64,000 bases of DNA from Clostridium gelidum (lineage in GTDB: Bacteria > Bacillota > Clostridia > Clostridiales > Clostridiaceae). The stretch spans positions 2,017,001 to 2,081,000 of the forward strand of contig NZ_AP024849.1 of assembly GCF_019977655.1 (NCBI RefSeq). The letters are read 5' to 3'. How positions within the stretch are numbered: position 1 is the stretch's first letter; each line of letters opens with the position of its first letter. Under the pieces are notes generated by a model. It searched no databases. It was not told the DNA's origin and saw only the letters and a list, made by a program, of their open reading frames with translations. Below, piece by piece: positions 17,707-25,991 of the stretch. Position numbers and translations under genes: made by a program.

Positions 17707-18927
17707 TTAACTCGCTACATTTTGTGTATGATTATAATAATTTAAATTTAGTTTTTTATAAACTTTAAAATAAACCCACACTGCATTTATCAGTAATAGT
17801 GAACTTGTAATAAAAAATACATATCTTATTCCAAAAAATCCTGCTATCTGCCCGCCTAAAACTGACCCTCCAAAAGTACCTAAATATGCTGCAGACATAT
17901 TAAAACCAAAAACTCTACCTACAAGAGTGGATGGTGTAATTTTCTTTATTAAAATATTAACAGATGGCGCAAGTCCTGCAACTGTTAATCCCAATAAAAA
18001 GCGAAGACCCATTAACTGCCAGGTGTTTTTTACAAAAGCTTGTGGTATGAAAATGATTCCTGCAAATACAAGGGATACTAATATAATTTTATGTGCTCCT
18101 ATTTTATCAGATAGTCTCCCAAGTTTTGGGGCTGCAATTATATTTGCGAGACCTGAAGCTGAAAATGTTATTCCAGCGATCAGAGAAATATGAGCTGCAC
18201 TGATGGATAACTGAGAAACATATACTGTTATGATTGGTTCTACTGAATATAATGCTACATTTAATATAAAAAAAGTCACAAATAGGGTAATAGTCAAGCT
18301 TTTTTCAGGAACAGTATTCCATACCTCCTTCATACTAAGTACCTTTTTATCTTCACGAGTGAAAGATTCCTTTACAAACAACGTAGTTGTAATAAATGCA
18401 ATAAAGAGTAGCCCACCTGTAATAAAAAATACACTTTGTAAACCTAATGTTTCGTCTAAAAAACCACCAATAGTTGGTCCAAGCAAAGAACCTGCAATGT
18501 TTGCTGTTGAAAGTGTACCTAAAGCATAACCTGCATTTTCCTTATCTGTCTGAGTTGCAATCAATGTAATACAGGCTGAACTATAACCTGAGATAGTACC
18601 TTGAAGTAGTCTAAGTCCTATAAATACATATACATTTGGTGAAAACCCCATACAACTTATAACTATTGCCATACCAAGACTTGCCCTAAGCAGCATTGGT
18701 TTTCTTCCAACTTTGTCAGCAGCTTGCCCCCAAATTGGTGAGAAAATAGCCATAGCTATATAAGTAATACCAAAAGCAATTCCTGAAAGTTTTGAAATTA
18801 AAGCTGCATTATCAACTCCAAGATGCTTTATAAAAAGGGGCAATATTGGTGCAATCTGGCTCATACCAACTCCTGTCACAAACATTCCAAACCAACAAAC
18901 TATTAAATTTCTTTTCCACGTTTTCAT
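17707..18927 (-). CDS. MFS drug exporter (DHA1 type)
   Basis: A 406-residue protein with about 12 transmembrane segments. The MFS motif A is visible between TM2 and TM3 (GQAADKVGRKPMLLRASLG), and motif C-like GSLLGPTIGGFLDE lies in TM5, a mark of drug:H+ antiporters. A second motif-A copy follows TM8 (GRLSDKIGAHK). It resembles Gram-positive multidrug exporters. It is divergently transcribed from a TetR gene over a long perfect inverted repeat and is followed by the cysteine hydrolase gene. This suggests a ligand-inducible export/detoxification unit. The substrate is unknown. Confidence 0.88.
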   Translation of the reverse strand: MKTWKRNLIVCWFGMFVTGVGMSQIAPILPLFIKHLGVDNAALISKLSGIAFGITYIAMAIFSPIWGQAADKVGRKPMLLRASLGMAIVISCMGFSPNVYVFIGLRLLQGTISGYSSACITLIATQTDKENAGYALGTLSTANIAGSLLGPTIGGFLDETLGLQSVFFITGGLLFIAFITTTLFVKESFTREDKKVLSMKEVWNTVPEKSLTITLFVTFFILNVALYSVEPIITVYVSQLSISAAHISLIAGITFSASGLANIIAAPKLGRLSDKIGAHKIILVSLVFAGIIFIPQAFVKNTWQLMGLRFLLGLTVAGLAPSVNILIKKITPSTLVGRVFGFNMSAAYLGTFGGSVLGGQIAGFFGIRYVFFITSSLLLINAVWVYFKVYKKLNLNYYNHTQNVAS

Positions 18928-18951
18928 AATATATCTATTCCTTCTTATTAG

Positions 18952-18975
18952 TTTTTATTTTTTTGATTGTGCCTT
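18952..18975. repeat. Single end of the TAAGGCAC repeat
   Basis: TTTTTTTGATTGTGCCTTA matches the right end of the full repeats, but no left partner is seen nearby. It lies between the MFS start and the operator, so it entered the upstream region of this exporter or is what remains after deletion. Confidence 0.55.
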
Positions 18976-19017
18976 ATTGCAATAAAATACATTTTGTATC
19001 ATGTGATACTTTCTAAT

Positions 19018-19073
19018 ATAACAATAAACTATATTTTATAACTTGTAAACTATAAAATATAGTTTATTGTTAT
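19018..19073. promoter_or_regulatory. 23-bp perfect inverted repeat operator between MFS and TetR genes
   Basis: Arms 19018-19040 and 19051-19073 are exact reverse complements (ATAACAATAAACTATATTTT at the outer side) around a 10-base spacer. The position between divergent exporter and TetR genes makes it the likely TetR operator. A weaker TAGTTT/AAACTA pair continues at about 19080-19115. Confidence 0.8.
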
Positions 19074-19146
19074 TGCTTGTAGTTTGATAAAAATAGGTTA
19101 TCATGATAAACTATTTTTAATAAATAAGATTGGAAAGGGTGATTAA

Positions 19147-19710
19147 ATGATTCAAAAACGAAACTTAACCAAGAAAAAAATTATTGAAGCAGCTGTTTTA
19201 TTGGCTGATGAAATTGGAATTAATCAGATTACTTTCCAAAAGGTTGCAGAAAAATTGGGTATAAAATATCCATCTTTATATAATCATTTTGCTAATATAG
19301 ATGATCTTAAAATAAAAATGACAGTATATCTTTTAAAAAATTTGAATTTGGAGCTAATGCAAAGGTTAATTGGTAAAAGTGGTGAAACTGCTATCAGAGA
19401 GTTTGCATATGCTTATAGGGATTTTGCTTTTGAAAATAAGACTGCTTATAGAGTTTATATGAATGTTCCAAGTACACAAGATGATGATGTAAAACGTTTA
19501 GCCGATGGAACTAGCGTTATTATACGTAAGATTTTAAATTATTATATAGAGGATGAAAGTATTGCAATTCATAAAAGTAGAGCATTAAGGAGCCTTTTGC
19601 ATGGTTTTGTATCCTTAAGTGCACATGGATATTTTCAAAATCCAGTAAATTTAGAGGAGAGTTTTGAAATGATGATAGATGATTTTATTGCGTCTGTTTT
19701 GAAGGGATAG
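19147..19710 (+). CDS. TetR-family repressor with WHG-type ligand domain
   Basis: A 187-residue regulator. The N-terminal TetR helix-turn-helix is clear (IIEAAVLLADEIG, then FQKVAEKLGIKYPSLYNHF at about 26-45). The C-terminal half resembles the TetR WHG domain, with RSLLHGFVSLSAHGYF near residue 145 and FEMMIDDFIASV at the end. It is divergent from the MFS exporter gene, with the operator between them, so it most likely represses the exporter and itself and is released by a ligand. GGAAAGGGTG precedes the ATG. Confidence 0.88.
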   Translation: MIQKRNLTKKKIIEAAVLLADEIGINQITFQKVAEKLGIKYPSLYNHFANIDDLKIKMTVYLLKNLNLELMQRLIGKSGETAIREFAYAYRDFAFENKTAYRVYMNVPSTQDDDVKRLADGTSVIIRKILNYYIEDESIAIHKSRALRSLLHGFVSLSAHGYFQNPVNLEESFEMMIDDFIASVLKG

Positions 19711-19867
19711 AAAAGAGTACTGTAATTAAAAAAATCATTTATACAAGACAGTGAGGTGCTAAAATAGAGAGATACAAATTAAATTCATACAATTTTGCTT
19801 ACGTAGCTAATTGGATTTGAACATATTACCAATCTCTTTAGATATAGGCTATATAAACTTAAGTAAA
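19711..19867. other. Short gap without recognisable features
   Basis: AT-rich, no good open frame or ribosome binding site seen. It separates the TetR gene from a block of remnants. Confidence 0.4.
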
Positions 19868-20263
19868 CTATGAAATAGGAGCTAAAGGAGTGTTTGGTGA
19901 TGTTGCAGTTACAGTACCACCTGTAACTTTAGCAGCAGAATATATTGTACATTTTCCTTTAGTAGTACAGTTTGTGAACGTAAATACATTAGGACTACCT
20001 GGATTATAAGGGAAATTAAAATTACCTTTAGTAGTTTTCACATTAGCACCAAGAATATTATCAGCACCATTTCTATCAGCATCACAGCCAATAAGTGTTA
20101 GAGATCCTGCACTATTATTTTGAGCAAATCCACTACCTTTATTATCATATGATTTGCAGCCAGTTACTAAGTGTGATCCTTTTGATCTATGAGTACCCTT
20201 TGGAGGTGCTTGGTTACCACCAAATTTAATACCATCACCATTCATATCTGTAGTATTTTTTGT
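19868..20263 (-). pseudogene. C-terminal remnant of a PL9-type pectate lyase
   Basis: A minus-strand frame of about 130 codons reads NGDGIKFGGNQAPPKGTHRS, GCKSYDNKGSGFAQNNSAG and beta-helix coils to TAA at 19868-19870. The NGDGxKFGG and DNKGSGFxxN coils match the C-terminal half of the PL9-type genes at 5440 and 6874. The N-terminal half, with signal peptide, ADGFxxK lysine and SDDGxD acids, is missing; the frame joins unrelated sequence near 20263. No functional start. It is a dead relative of the pectinase island 13 kb away. Confidence 0.7.
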
Positions 20264-20270
20264 ACTTATT

Positions 20271-20354
20271 AATGATCGTTATACTGTTTCAGGGGCTCAG
20301 GATCCCAAGCAATTCTTGAAGGCTTTAAATGAAGCTTATAATTCATTAGTTTAA
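20271..20354 (+). pseudogene. C-terminal stub of a DsbA/FrnE-type thiol oxidoreductase
   Basis: NDRYTVSGAQDPKQFLKALN followed by EAYNSLV and TAA. The VSGAQxPxxFLxAL segment is the characteristic end of FrnE-like DsbA-family proteins, which contains their cis-Pro substrate-binding region. Everything upstream is missing; it abuts the head-on pectate lyase remnant. Its stop codon lies inside the left end of the repeat that follows. Confidence 0.5.
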
Positions 20355-20517
20355 GGCACAATCAAAAAAATAACAAGTCCATCTGGCAGTATATTTTCCA
20401 CCATTCTGCGTCGGCAAAATGCCAGAATAGACCAGCTATGATAGCACTTCACCTCCTTGTCTGATGAAAAATATTCATGCCAGCTTTGGACTTGTTATTT
20501 TCTTTCATGTGCCTAAT
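20351..20517. mobile_element. Long form (about 167 bp) of the TAAGGCAC palindromic repeat, MITE-like
   Basis: The left end reads TTAAGGCACAATCAAAAAAA, then TAACAAGTCCA. The right end, read on the opposite strand, is TTAGGCACATGAAAGAAAAT, then AACAAGTCCA. These are terminal inverted repeats of roughly 30 bp with few mismatches. The interior holds smaller inverted pieces (CTGGCA/TGCCAG) and no coding frame. This is the most complete member of the family and looks like a miniature inverted-repeat element, needing a transposase encoded elsewhere. Confidence 0.65.
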
Positions 20518-20593
20518 ATAAATTAAAAGTTAAATTGTTAGTTACAAAATTAAGTAACTAGCAATTTAACTTTATGTCTTAGATGTATTCAAT

Positions 20594-22594
20594 TTATTTT
20601 GCTACAGAATAATTGTAGTTACTAGAATTATTATTATCCCAAGTACTTGAATTATTTTTAAAGCACATATTAAGCATATAACTTTCAGATGGCAATGTGA
20701 TTGTAGCTGTCCATTTTCCATTTGATTGTTTAGTCATGGGTACATCTTTTGGAGATGTAAAGCTATTATAGCCCCAATGTAATATCATAGAACTGGAACT
20801 TGAAGCTAAGCTTCCATTATAATAAACTGTAACGTCTTTGCCAGCAGTTGGTGCTGGAGTTACTTGTACTGGTATAGAGCTTGACCATATAGGTAAATGC
20901 CAATCTTGATTACTATTGTTATCCCAATTGCTACCATCAGTAAAGTCAAAGTCTAATTTTGTAGCTGAAGTAGGAATAGTTACAGTTCCCTTCAAAAAAC
21001 CACTTGAATCTTTAGTCATAGTAACATTAGTAGCGCTTGTCCAACCGTTATATCCCCAGTGAAGAGAAACACTGTTGGAACTAGCCAAAGAGCCATTATA
21101 GTAGACAGTAAATATATTACCTTGAACAAGATTACTACTGTCATAGTCTACCTTATAACCTGAATGTGGTGAGTAATCTGTAGTTGGTGCATCAGGTATT
21201 ATTGGATCACCACCATAAAGAACTATAATTGAATTTGCCGGAATGTTTCCTGAAATTTTTCCATTTGAAACAGTTAAAGTGCAAGTTGCACTACTATGAT
21301 TTTTATAGGTTCCATTTGCTAAATTGGTAACTGAATTAATAGATGTGTTTAAACCATTATTTATAATTGTAGTTCCAGTAGTTCCACGGTCAATTAACAT
21401 AGTAGTATTATTATTAGTAAATCTTAAATATTCATTTTGCCCTGCCATTGCATTATGGAATTTATTAATTGCTACTATATCAGCATCTTTCCATAGGGAG
21501 TCACCTTCATTTCCGATATTACCAGTAGGTCTGTCAAAGAATAAAGGTGTTGCACCTGAACGAGCAGCAGCAATAGCCCAACCCATTTTTATTTGATTGT
21601 TTGTTAAACCACTACTTGAACCATCTTCATAAGTATCATGAGTTTCAACAAAATCTATAGCTTTATTTGAATCGATTCCACCAAGATTAGTACCAATGGA
21701 ACTTAAGTTGTTTGAAGTAAGAGCAGTTCTTATACTATGGCCTAAATTACTAGCTAAAACATTCATGAATGTTTCATAAGATGCAATGTTATCTACTGTT
21801 CCATCTTGCAAAATTTCACCATATATGAATAAGCTTGATTTATTTTTTAAATTACCTAATACATTAGCCCAGTAATTACCAGACCAAGATTGATTAGCAT
21901 CTAGACCTATATTAGTTTCAATATGCTTAGCTGCATCAAAACGGAAACCATCAGCACCAGCATCTACACATTGATTTAAAAATGTAATTGCTTTGCTTTG
22001 AACCTCAGAATTTTGAGTATTTAAATCTGGCATACCAATGCCTAGTTGTGTTACATCATGTCGGCTGTTCCAATTACTACATTGTCCTAGATTATGATAG
22101 AAATTAGTATTTTGAAAACTAGAATCTACTTTAGAGTCTAATTGATCTGCATTTCCGTTGTTAGCCATATGATTCATTACTACATCCACAATAATAGAAA
22201 TATTATATTTATCTGCTTCAGTGCAAAGGGATTTGAAATCATCATAAGTTCCAAGTTGAGCATTACCAATAGATTGATTGGTTGGTTGATATAATAGCCA
22301 CCATTTACTTGAATCTTTAATTGAATCTTTAGTTCCTTGTACAGGAGAAACTTGAACTGACTTAAAGCCTGCAGCTGCGATATTTGGTAACTCATTCTTT
22401 ATTGCGGTAAAAGACCAATCAAAAGCATGAAGAATAGTACCGTCCTTAGTATTAGATGGTAAGTTAGTACTATCGGCAGCATATGCTACTGTTGATAAGT
22501 TATTAGTTATAAAGGTTGCTTCTGGAAAAAGGAAAAAAGTTAGGTTGAAAAATAAACCTGCAGCAATTAACTTAGATATTAAATTTTTTTTCAT
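20594..22594 (-). CDS. Secreted alpha-amylase (GH13) with two C-terminal starch-binding modules
   Basis: A 666-residue secreted enzyme that hydrolyses alpha-1,4-glucan. A signal peptide covers 1 to about 40 (cleavage near VAYAA). The GH13 barrel shows its four regions: DVVMNH (about 137-142), GFRFDAAKH with nucleophile D220, IYGE with acid/base E260, and FVETHD with D320. After the all-beta C domain (to about 475), two tandem CBM25/26-like modules carry the hallmark LHWGYNGW and LHWGYNSF with VYYNGSLASS repeats. RBS AGGAGTG precedes the ATG. A cre-like palindrome lies 39 bases upstream, so glucose repression by CcpA is likely. Its downstream side carries the long palindromic repeat; an ISLre2 element lies upstream. 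Confidence 0.93.
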   Translation of the reverse strand: MKKNLISKLIAAGLFFNLTFFLFPEATFITNNLSTVAYAADSTNLPSNTKDGTILHAFDWSFTAIKNELPNIAAAGFKSVQVSPVQGTKDSIKDSSKWWLLYQPTNQSIGNAQLGTYDDFKSLCTEADKYNISIIVDVVMNHMANNGNADQLDSKVDSSFQNTNFYHNLGQCSNWNSRHDVTQLGIGMPDLNTQNSEVQSKAITFLNQCVDAGADGFRFDAAKHIETNIGLDANQSWSGNYWANVLGNLKNKSSLFIYGEILQDGTVDNIASYETFMNVLASNLGHSIRTALTSNNLSSIGTNLGGIDSNKAIDFVETHDTYEDGSSSGLTNNQIKMGWAIAAARSGATPLFFDRPTGNIGNEGDSLWKDADIVAINKFHNAMAGQNEYLRFTNNNTTMLIDRGTTGTTIINNGLNTSINSVTNLANGTYKNHSSATCTLTVSNGKISGNIPANSIIVLYGGDPIIPDAPTTDYSPHSGYKVDYDSSNLVQGNIFTVYYNGSLASSNSVSLHWGYNGWTSATNVTMTKDSSGFLKGTVTIPTSATKLDFDFTDGSNWDNNSNQDWHLPIWSSSIPVQVTPAPTAGKDVTVYYNGSLASSSSSMILHWGYNSFTSPKDVPMTKQSNGKWTATITLPSESYMLNMCFKNNSSTWDNNNSSNYNYSVAK

Positions 22595-22632
22595 TAATAC
22601 ACACTCCTATACTATTTAGTTATTAACATTTA

Positions 22633-22646
22633 GGCAAACGATTGCA
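22633..22646 (-). promoter_or_regulatory. Catabolite-responsive (cre-like) site of the amylase gene
   Basis: GGCAAACGATTGCA; on the gene strand TGCAATCGTTTGCC. The core GCAAWCGWTTGC is symmetric around CG as in CcpA sites and differs from TGWAANCGNTNWCA at about three outer positions. Its place near the amylase promoter fits repression. Confidence 0.55.
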
Positions 22647-22854
22647 TAAAAGAATAAACATGCCCAAATTTGTATACAGGATTATAGATATGTTATGCCT
22701 CCTTTTTGATATATTCAAAATTTCATTTATTGAGAACATTAGGATTTTAAATAAAGCCAGCATATATATTATAGCATATATGGAATAATATACAATAAAA
22801 TAGTAAAAATATGGTTGAGTCAAGTAAAAGTTGGCAAGAATTTTATTTAAATTA

Positions 22855-24437
22855 TTATCCATTATTTTACATTGCATTTTTAAAATTTCCCTACCCATAC
22901 TGTATATTTAACTATAACTAATATCACTAAATGATTTTAATCCACATAAATCACGTACTATTTTTCTACCTAACGTTGCGGCAGCTCCGCTATACGGAAT
23001 TTGTGCACTATTGCACTTATATGCCTTACACTTATTAGATTCTTTATTCGCTTGAAATACTGTTAATGGTAGTTTTGCAACTACTGTATCAATAACATCA
23101 TCAGAAATAATATTTCTGTAGATTTTATCTACAGTATCAAACAACCTATTACTAAATTTTTCAGATAATATTTTAGATAAATTATCTGCACCATTAATAG
23201 ACCAGCTCATTTTTCTGCCCTTCATTCTTTGAGCTAATACATCACAAATATTATGTTCCATTGTGCCTAGATTCTTGTATTCCATGCCTTCCGGCGCCGT
23301 AGGCATGTTTATGTCACTTCTTAATTTATACGGTATTAATCCATCTCTATTGTGAACAAAGTAATCATATAATTCAGTAAGCTTCTTAAATGCAATATCT
23401 TTTTCGTTTGTAAGTATCATCATATTTACAATAGTTTCTAGACCTTCATCAATTTTACCTTCTCTAAATAGTTTTAGTAATTGCTTTTGAGCTCTTTTAT
23501 CACTTACCTTACGTATAATCGCTTGGCCTACATGAAATGGATCTAGCTGAAAATGAATGTCTTCATCCTCACAAGTTGCTTTAATCCAATTTGCTCCATC
23601 ACCGTTTAATATTCTAGTTTGAATTTCATCTACATTGTATTTTTCTGAAATTGTTGCGCTAGCAAGCTTTTTAAAGTGATTGGAATTGCTAAAGCTTGCA
23701 CAAACAGTTTTATCAACAACCACATATTCTTTTTTGCTCCCTGGGCGTAAAGTCCAGCCAGTATATGATACTGCTAGTTTTAACTCTTTCTTTTTATTTT
23801 TCCCTTTTGGTCTATCATTACCTTGAAGATAGAGCCAAACTCCATCTTGCTCCTGAAACAATACTGGTACTTCCTTTTCGCCTTTTAATGCACCTTTGTC
23901 ATTTAACTCAATTTTACGATTTTCTATTTCTTTAATCTTTTCCCCAAGTGTTTGAACTATGTTCCAAACGCCTTGAGCACTAATATCTTGATTACACATA
24001 GTTTTAATATTCTCAGATGTCTTTCTAAAAGAAACCTCCGTCACGTTAGTTAAAATAGTTTCTACGAGATTTATAGACACATTTCCTAAAGTGTCCATCC
24101 CTAAATACTCATCCAAAAGGTACTTAGTTGCTTTCTTACCATCTTCAAGTTTAAATTCATAAATGCGCCTAGAATACTCTACGTTCCCCATAATAGTCCT
24201 CAAACAAGTTTGCTTACGACCTTTATTACGGTAAACCTTGCTATCTCTTTCATTAAGTAGTTTTTCATCTAAAAATTCTAATATACTTTTTAAAGCATTA
24301 CAAGCTTCGTCACAAGCATATTTATAAATTCTTTTCTCTAACTCCTTGAAAGTCATTCCTTTATCATTTAAACTTAATTCATACATAAATATAACTCCAT
24401 TCTATTTAGTCTTAGCAACTTAATTATAATGGATAAT
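22855..24437 (-). mobile_element. ISLre2-type insertion sequence with candidate terminal repeats
   Basis: The transposase gene is bracketed by TTATCCATTAT at 22855-22865 and its complement ATAATGGATAA at 24427-24437, at almost equal distances (43 and 41 bases) from the coding ends. True ends may extend a little further. The element lies between the amylase promoter region and an ATPase gene; no obviously split gene is seen. Confidence 0.55.
22908..24386 (-). CDS. ISLre2-family transposase
   Basis: A 492-residue protein with the layout of ISLre2 (UPF0236) transposases: an N-terminal part with YRNKGRKQTCLRTIMGNVEY and RRIYEF, then TSENIKTMCNQDISAQGVWN, a basic KGKNKKKELKLAVSYTGW region and ILNGDGANWIK with DPFHVGQAI, where the acidic residues of the catalytic core are expected. 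The length is normal for the family and no frameshift is seen, so it may be active. The C-terminus is Cys-containing (GRKIVRDLCGLKSF). The final codons overlap no other gene. Confidence 0.9.
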   Translation of the reverse strand: MYELSLNDKGMTFKELEKRIYKYACDEACNALKSILEFLDEKLLNERDSKVYRNKGRKQTCLRTIMGNVEYSRRIYEFKLEDGKKATKYLLDEYLGMDTLGNVSINLVETILTNVTEVSFRKTSENIKTMCNQDISAQGVWNIVQTLGEKIKEIENRKIELNDKGALKGEKEVPVLFQEQDGVWLYLQGNDRPKGKNKKKELKLAVSYTGWTLRPGSKKEYVVVDKTVCASFSNSNHFKKLASATISEKYNVDEIQTRILNGDGANWIKATCEDEDIHFQLDPFHVGQAIIRKVSDKRAQKQLLKLFREGKIDEGLETIVNMMILTNEKDIAFKKLTELYDYFVHNRDGLIPYKLRSDINMPTAPEGMEYKNLGTMEHNICDVLAQRMKGRKMSWSINGADNLSKILSEKFSNRLFDTVDKIYRNIISDDVIDTVVAKLPLTVFQANKESNKCKAYKCNSAQIPYSGAAATLGRKIVRDLCGLKSFSDISYS

Positions 24438-24449
24438 TTATGTATTTGG

Positions 24450-24473
24450 GAGATGCTTTCGCATCTCCTTTTA
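24450..24473. terminator. Hairpin at the right side of the IS element
   Basis: GGAGATGC-TTTC-GCATCTCC, a perfect 8-bp stem followed by TTTT on the plus strand. It would stop readthrough between the IS and the ATPase gene. Confidence 0.6.
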
Positions 24474-24609
24474 CTATTTATACAGTTTTTATTACTGTTT
24501 CTGCCTACTAAAATTATACTCTAACTAAAAATATTTATGAGTGTTGATCTTTATTTTTACCTTAAAAATTCACTATGTTGAAAATATATTCAAGAAAAAG
24601 AATGTATAT

Positions 24610-24684
24610 ATGTTAGAGAAATATGGAGTGACTTTTGATATAATAAAAGACAAGATTGAAGATAAAAGGATGAAGGTGAAATAA
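24610..24684 (+). CDS. 24-codon open frame just before the ATPase gene
   Basis: MLEKYGVTFDIIKDKIEDKR, then MKVK and TAA. No clear ribosome binding site. It ends 1 base before the ATPase start and contains that gene's ribosome binding site, so it is either a remnant of an upstream partner gene removed near the IS insertion or a leader peptide. I do not recognise it. Confidence 0.25.
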   Translation: MLEKYGVTFDIIKDKIEDKRMKVK

Positions 24685-24685
24685 A

Positions 24686-25492
24686 TTGATTTACGTAAGT
24701 ACATTTAAATTATCGAATAAAACAGTTTCTAATCCCAATATATATCCTTATAATGTATTTGTAAGTAAAAATGAGAAATGTCTTGTTTTTGACAAAATCA
24801 CAATATTTTATGGGAATAACGCTTGTGGAAAATCTTCTTTATTAAATATTATAGCTAATAAATTGAAGCTAATTGGGAAGGAAGAAGTCATAATTAAACA
24901 AGGAAAACCTTATTTCCAAGAATTTGTAGATGATTGTACTTATGGATTGGGAGAAAATGAAAAGGAACAAGTACAACAGAATATTCCTGAGAATAGCCGC
25001 TATATTAAAAGTGAAGACATAATGTATGAAATTAAGAAAATTCAAAGGGAAGCAATTTTGCGAGAAGGATATATTTATGAGCATGCTAAAAAAGGATATA
25101 ATAAAGAGCAGCTAGAAATGCTAAAGCATTCGCCAAAGATGGAGGAACAGATAGAAAGAATGAAATTTGGTCAAGAAAAATATTCAAATGGTGAAACGAG
25201 CTTACAAATATTTGATGATTGGTTGCAGACTGATTCACTATACCTTTTAGATGAGCCTGAAGTTTCATTATCACCACAAAATCAAGTGCTTTTAGCACAG
25301 AAAATTAATTTTGGAGCAAGATTTTTAAACAATCAATATATTATTGCAACGCATTCACCATTTATGCTTGGAACATTAGATACAAAAATATATAACCTAA
25401 ATTTGAAAGATTTTGATATTTGCAAGTGGAATGAATTGGAAAATGTAAAGTGTTTTTATGATTTCTTTCAAAATCGTCGGGATGAATTTTGA
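24686..25492 (+). CDS. ABC-type AAA ATPase (SMC/RecF-like head), stand-alone
   Basis: A 268-residue cytoplasmic ATPase. Walker A is YGNNACGKSSLL (lysine 49), an ABC-signature-like YSNGETSLQIF is at about 166-176, Walker B is SLYLLDEPEVSLSP with D189/E190, and the H-loop is ATHSPFMLGT (His 223). The arrangement is that of AAA_15/AAA_21 SMC-like ATPases rather than transporter subunits, and the helical insert is short. Such proteins occur in DNA repair, phage defence or as regulators; no partner nuclease or toxin gene is seen next to it. The start is TTG 24686 with AAGGTG 7 bases upstream. Confidence 0.75.
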   Translation: MIYVSTFKLSNKTVSNPNIYPYNVFVSKNEKCLVFDKITIFYGNNACGKSSLLNIIANKLKLIGKEEVIIKQGKPYFQEFVDDCTYGLGENEKEQVQQNIPENSRYIKSEDIMYEIKKIQREAILREGYIYEHAKKGYNKEQLEMLKHSPKMEEQIERMKFGQEKYSNGETSLQIFDDWLQTDSLYLLDEPEVSLSPQNQVLLAQKINFGARFLNNQYIIATHSPFMLGTLDTKIYNLNLKDFDICKWNELENVKCFYDFFQNRRDEF

Positions 25493-25710
25493 CTACTGTT
25501 AATATGCAAATTAAGAAATATGTGTAGTATTATCATTATGACATTAACTACATCTACTACAGTTTCCATTTAAATATCCTCTAATACTTTCTGTTTTATG
25601 TTTTGATTCATTTATTAACATTTTAGGGCTTTGTTTTTAAAAAAATATAGTTTTTTTATTTTTTGACTCGAACTAAGAGTATAATAAAATGGAAAAGAAA
25701 TATACAAACA

Positions 25711-25740
25711 AAACCAGGGTTTATTCTTAAACCCTGGTTT
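25711..25740. terminator. Strong 13-bp hairpin
   Basis: AAACCAGGGTTTA-TTCT-TAAACCCTGGTTT, perfect stem with a 4-base loop, about 220 bases after the ATPase stop. Usable in both directions. Confidence 0.75.
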
Positions 25741-25776
25741 CATTTAGAAATAAGTGTACTTACTGGGACTTTAAAA

Positions 25777-25824
25777 TCATTTTCGGACTAATCCTAAAAT
25801 ATTATTTTCAAAATCTAATTCCAT
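25777..25824 (-). CDS. 15-codon open frame with good ribosome binding site
   Basis: MELDFENNILGLVRK, preceded by AGAGGTGATTCTG, an excellent initiation signal, and followed 37 bases later by the 25711-25740 hairpin. It could be a small expressed peptide or the surviving start of a lost gene. No homology claim is made. The rest of 25493-25991 holds no gene that I can see. Confidence 0.3.
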   Translation of the reverse strand: MELDFENNILGLVRK

Positions 25825-25991
25825 CAGAATCACCTCTTTCTAATGCTATTGTGTGCAATATTAAATTAAATATACATATTTAATTATTGGAATAAATATG
25901 AAAATAATACGAAGCTAAAATACTGACGCAGTTAAAGTTGATATAAAATAAATTTTTAATAAAAGAAGTAAATTTTTAGGAGGCAAAAGCT

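Noticed and set aside
22623..22898. 91-codon minus-strand open frame upstream of the amylase gene
   Set aside because: It covers the amylase promoter and cre-like site, is very rich in Ile/Tyr/Phe as expected from translated AT-rich spacer, and has no ribosome binding site.
24686..25492. Stand-alone ATPase as part of a phage-defence system
   Set aside because: The ATPase is clear, but no nuclease, reverse transcriptase, toxin or other effector gene lies next to it; the upstream side is bounded by an IS element and the downstream side by a terminator, so no system can be supported.
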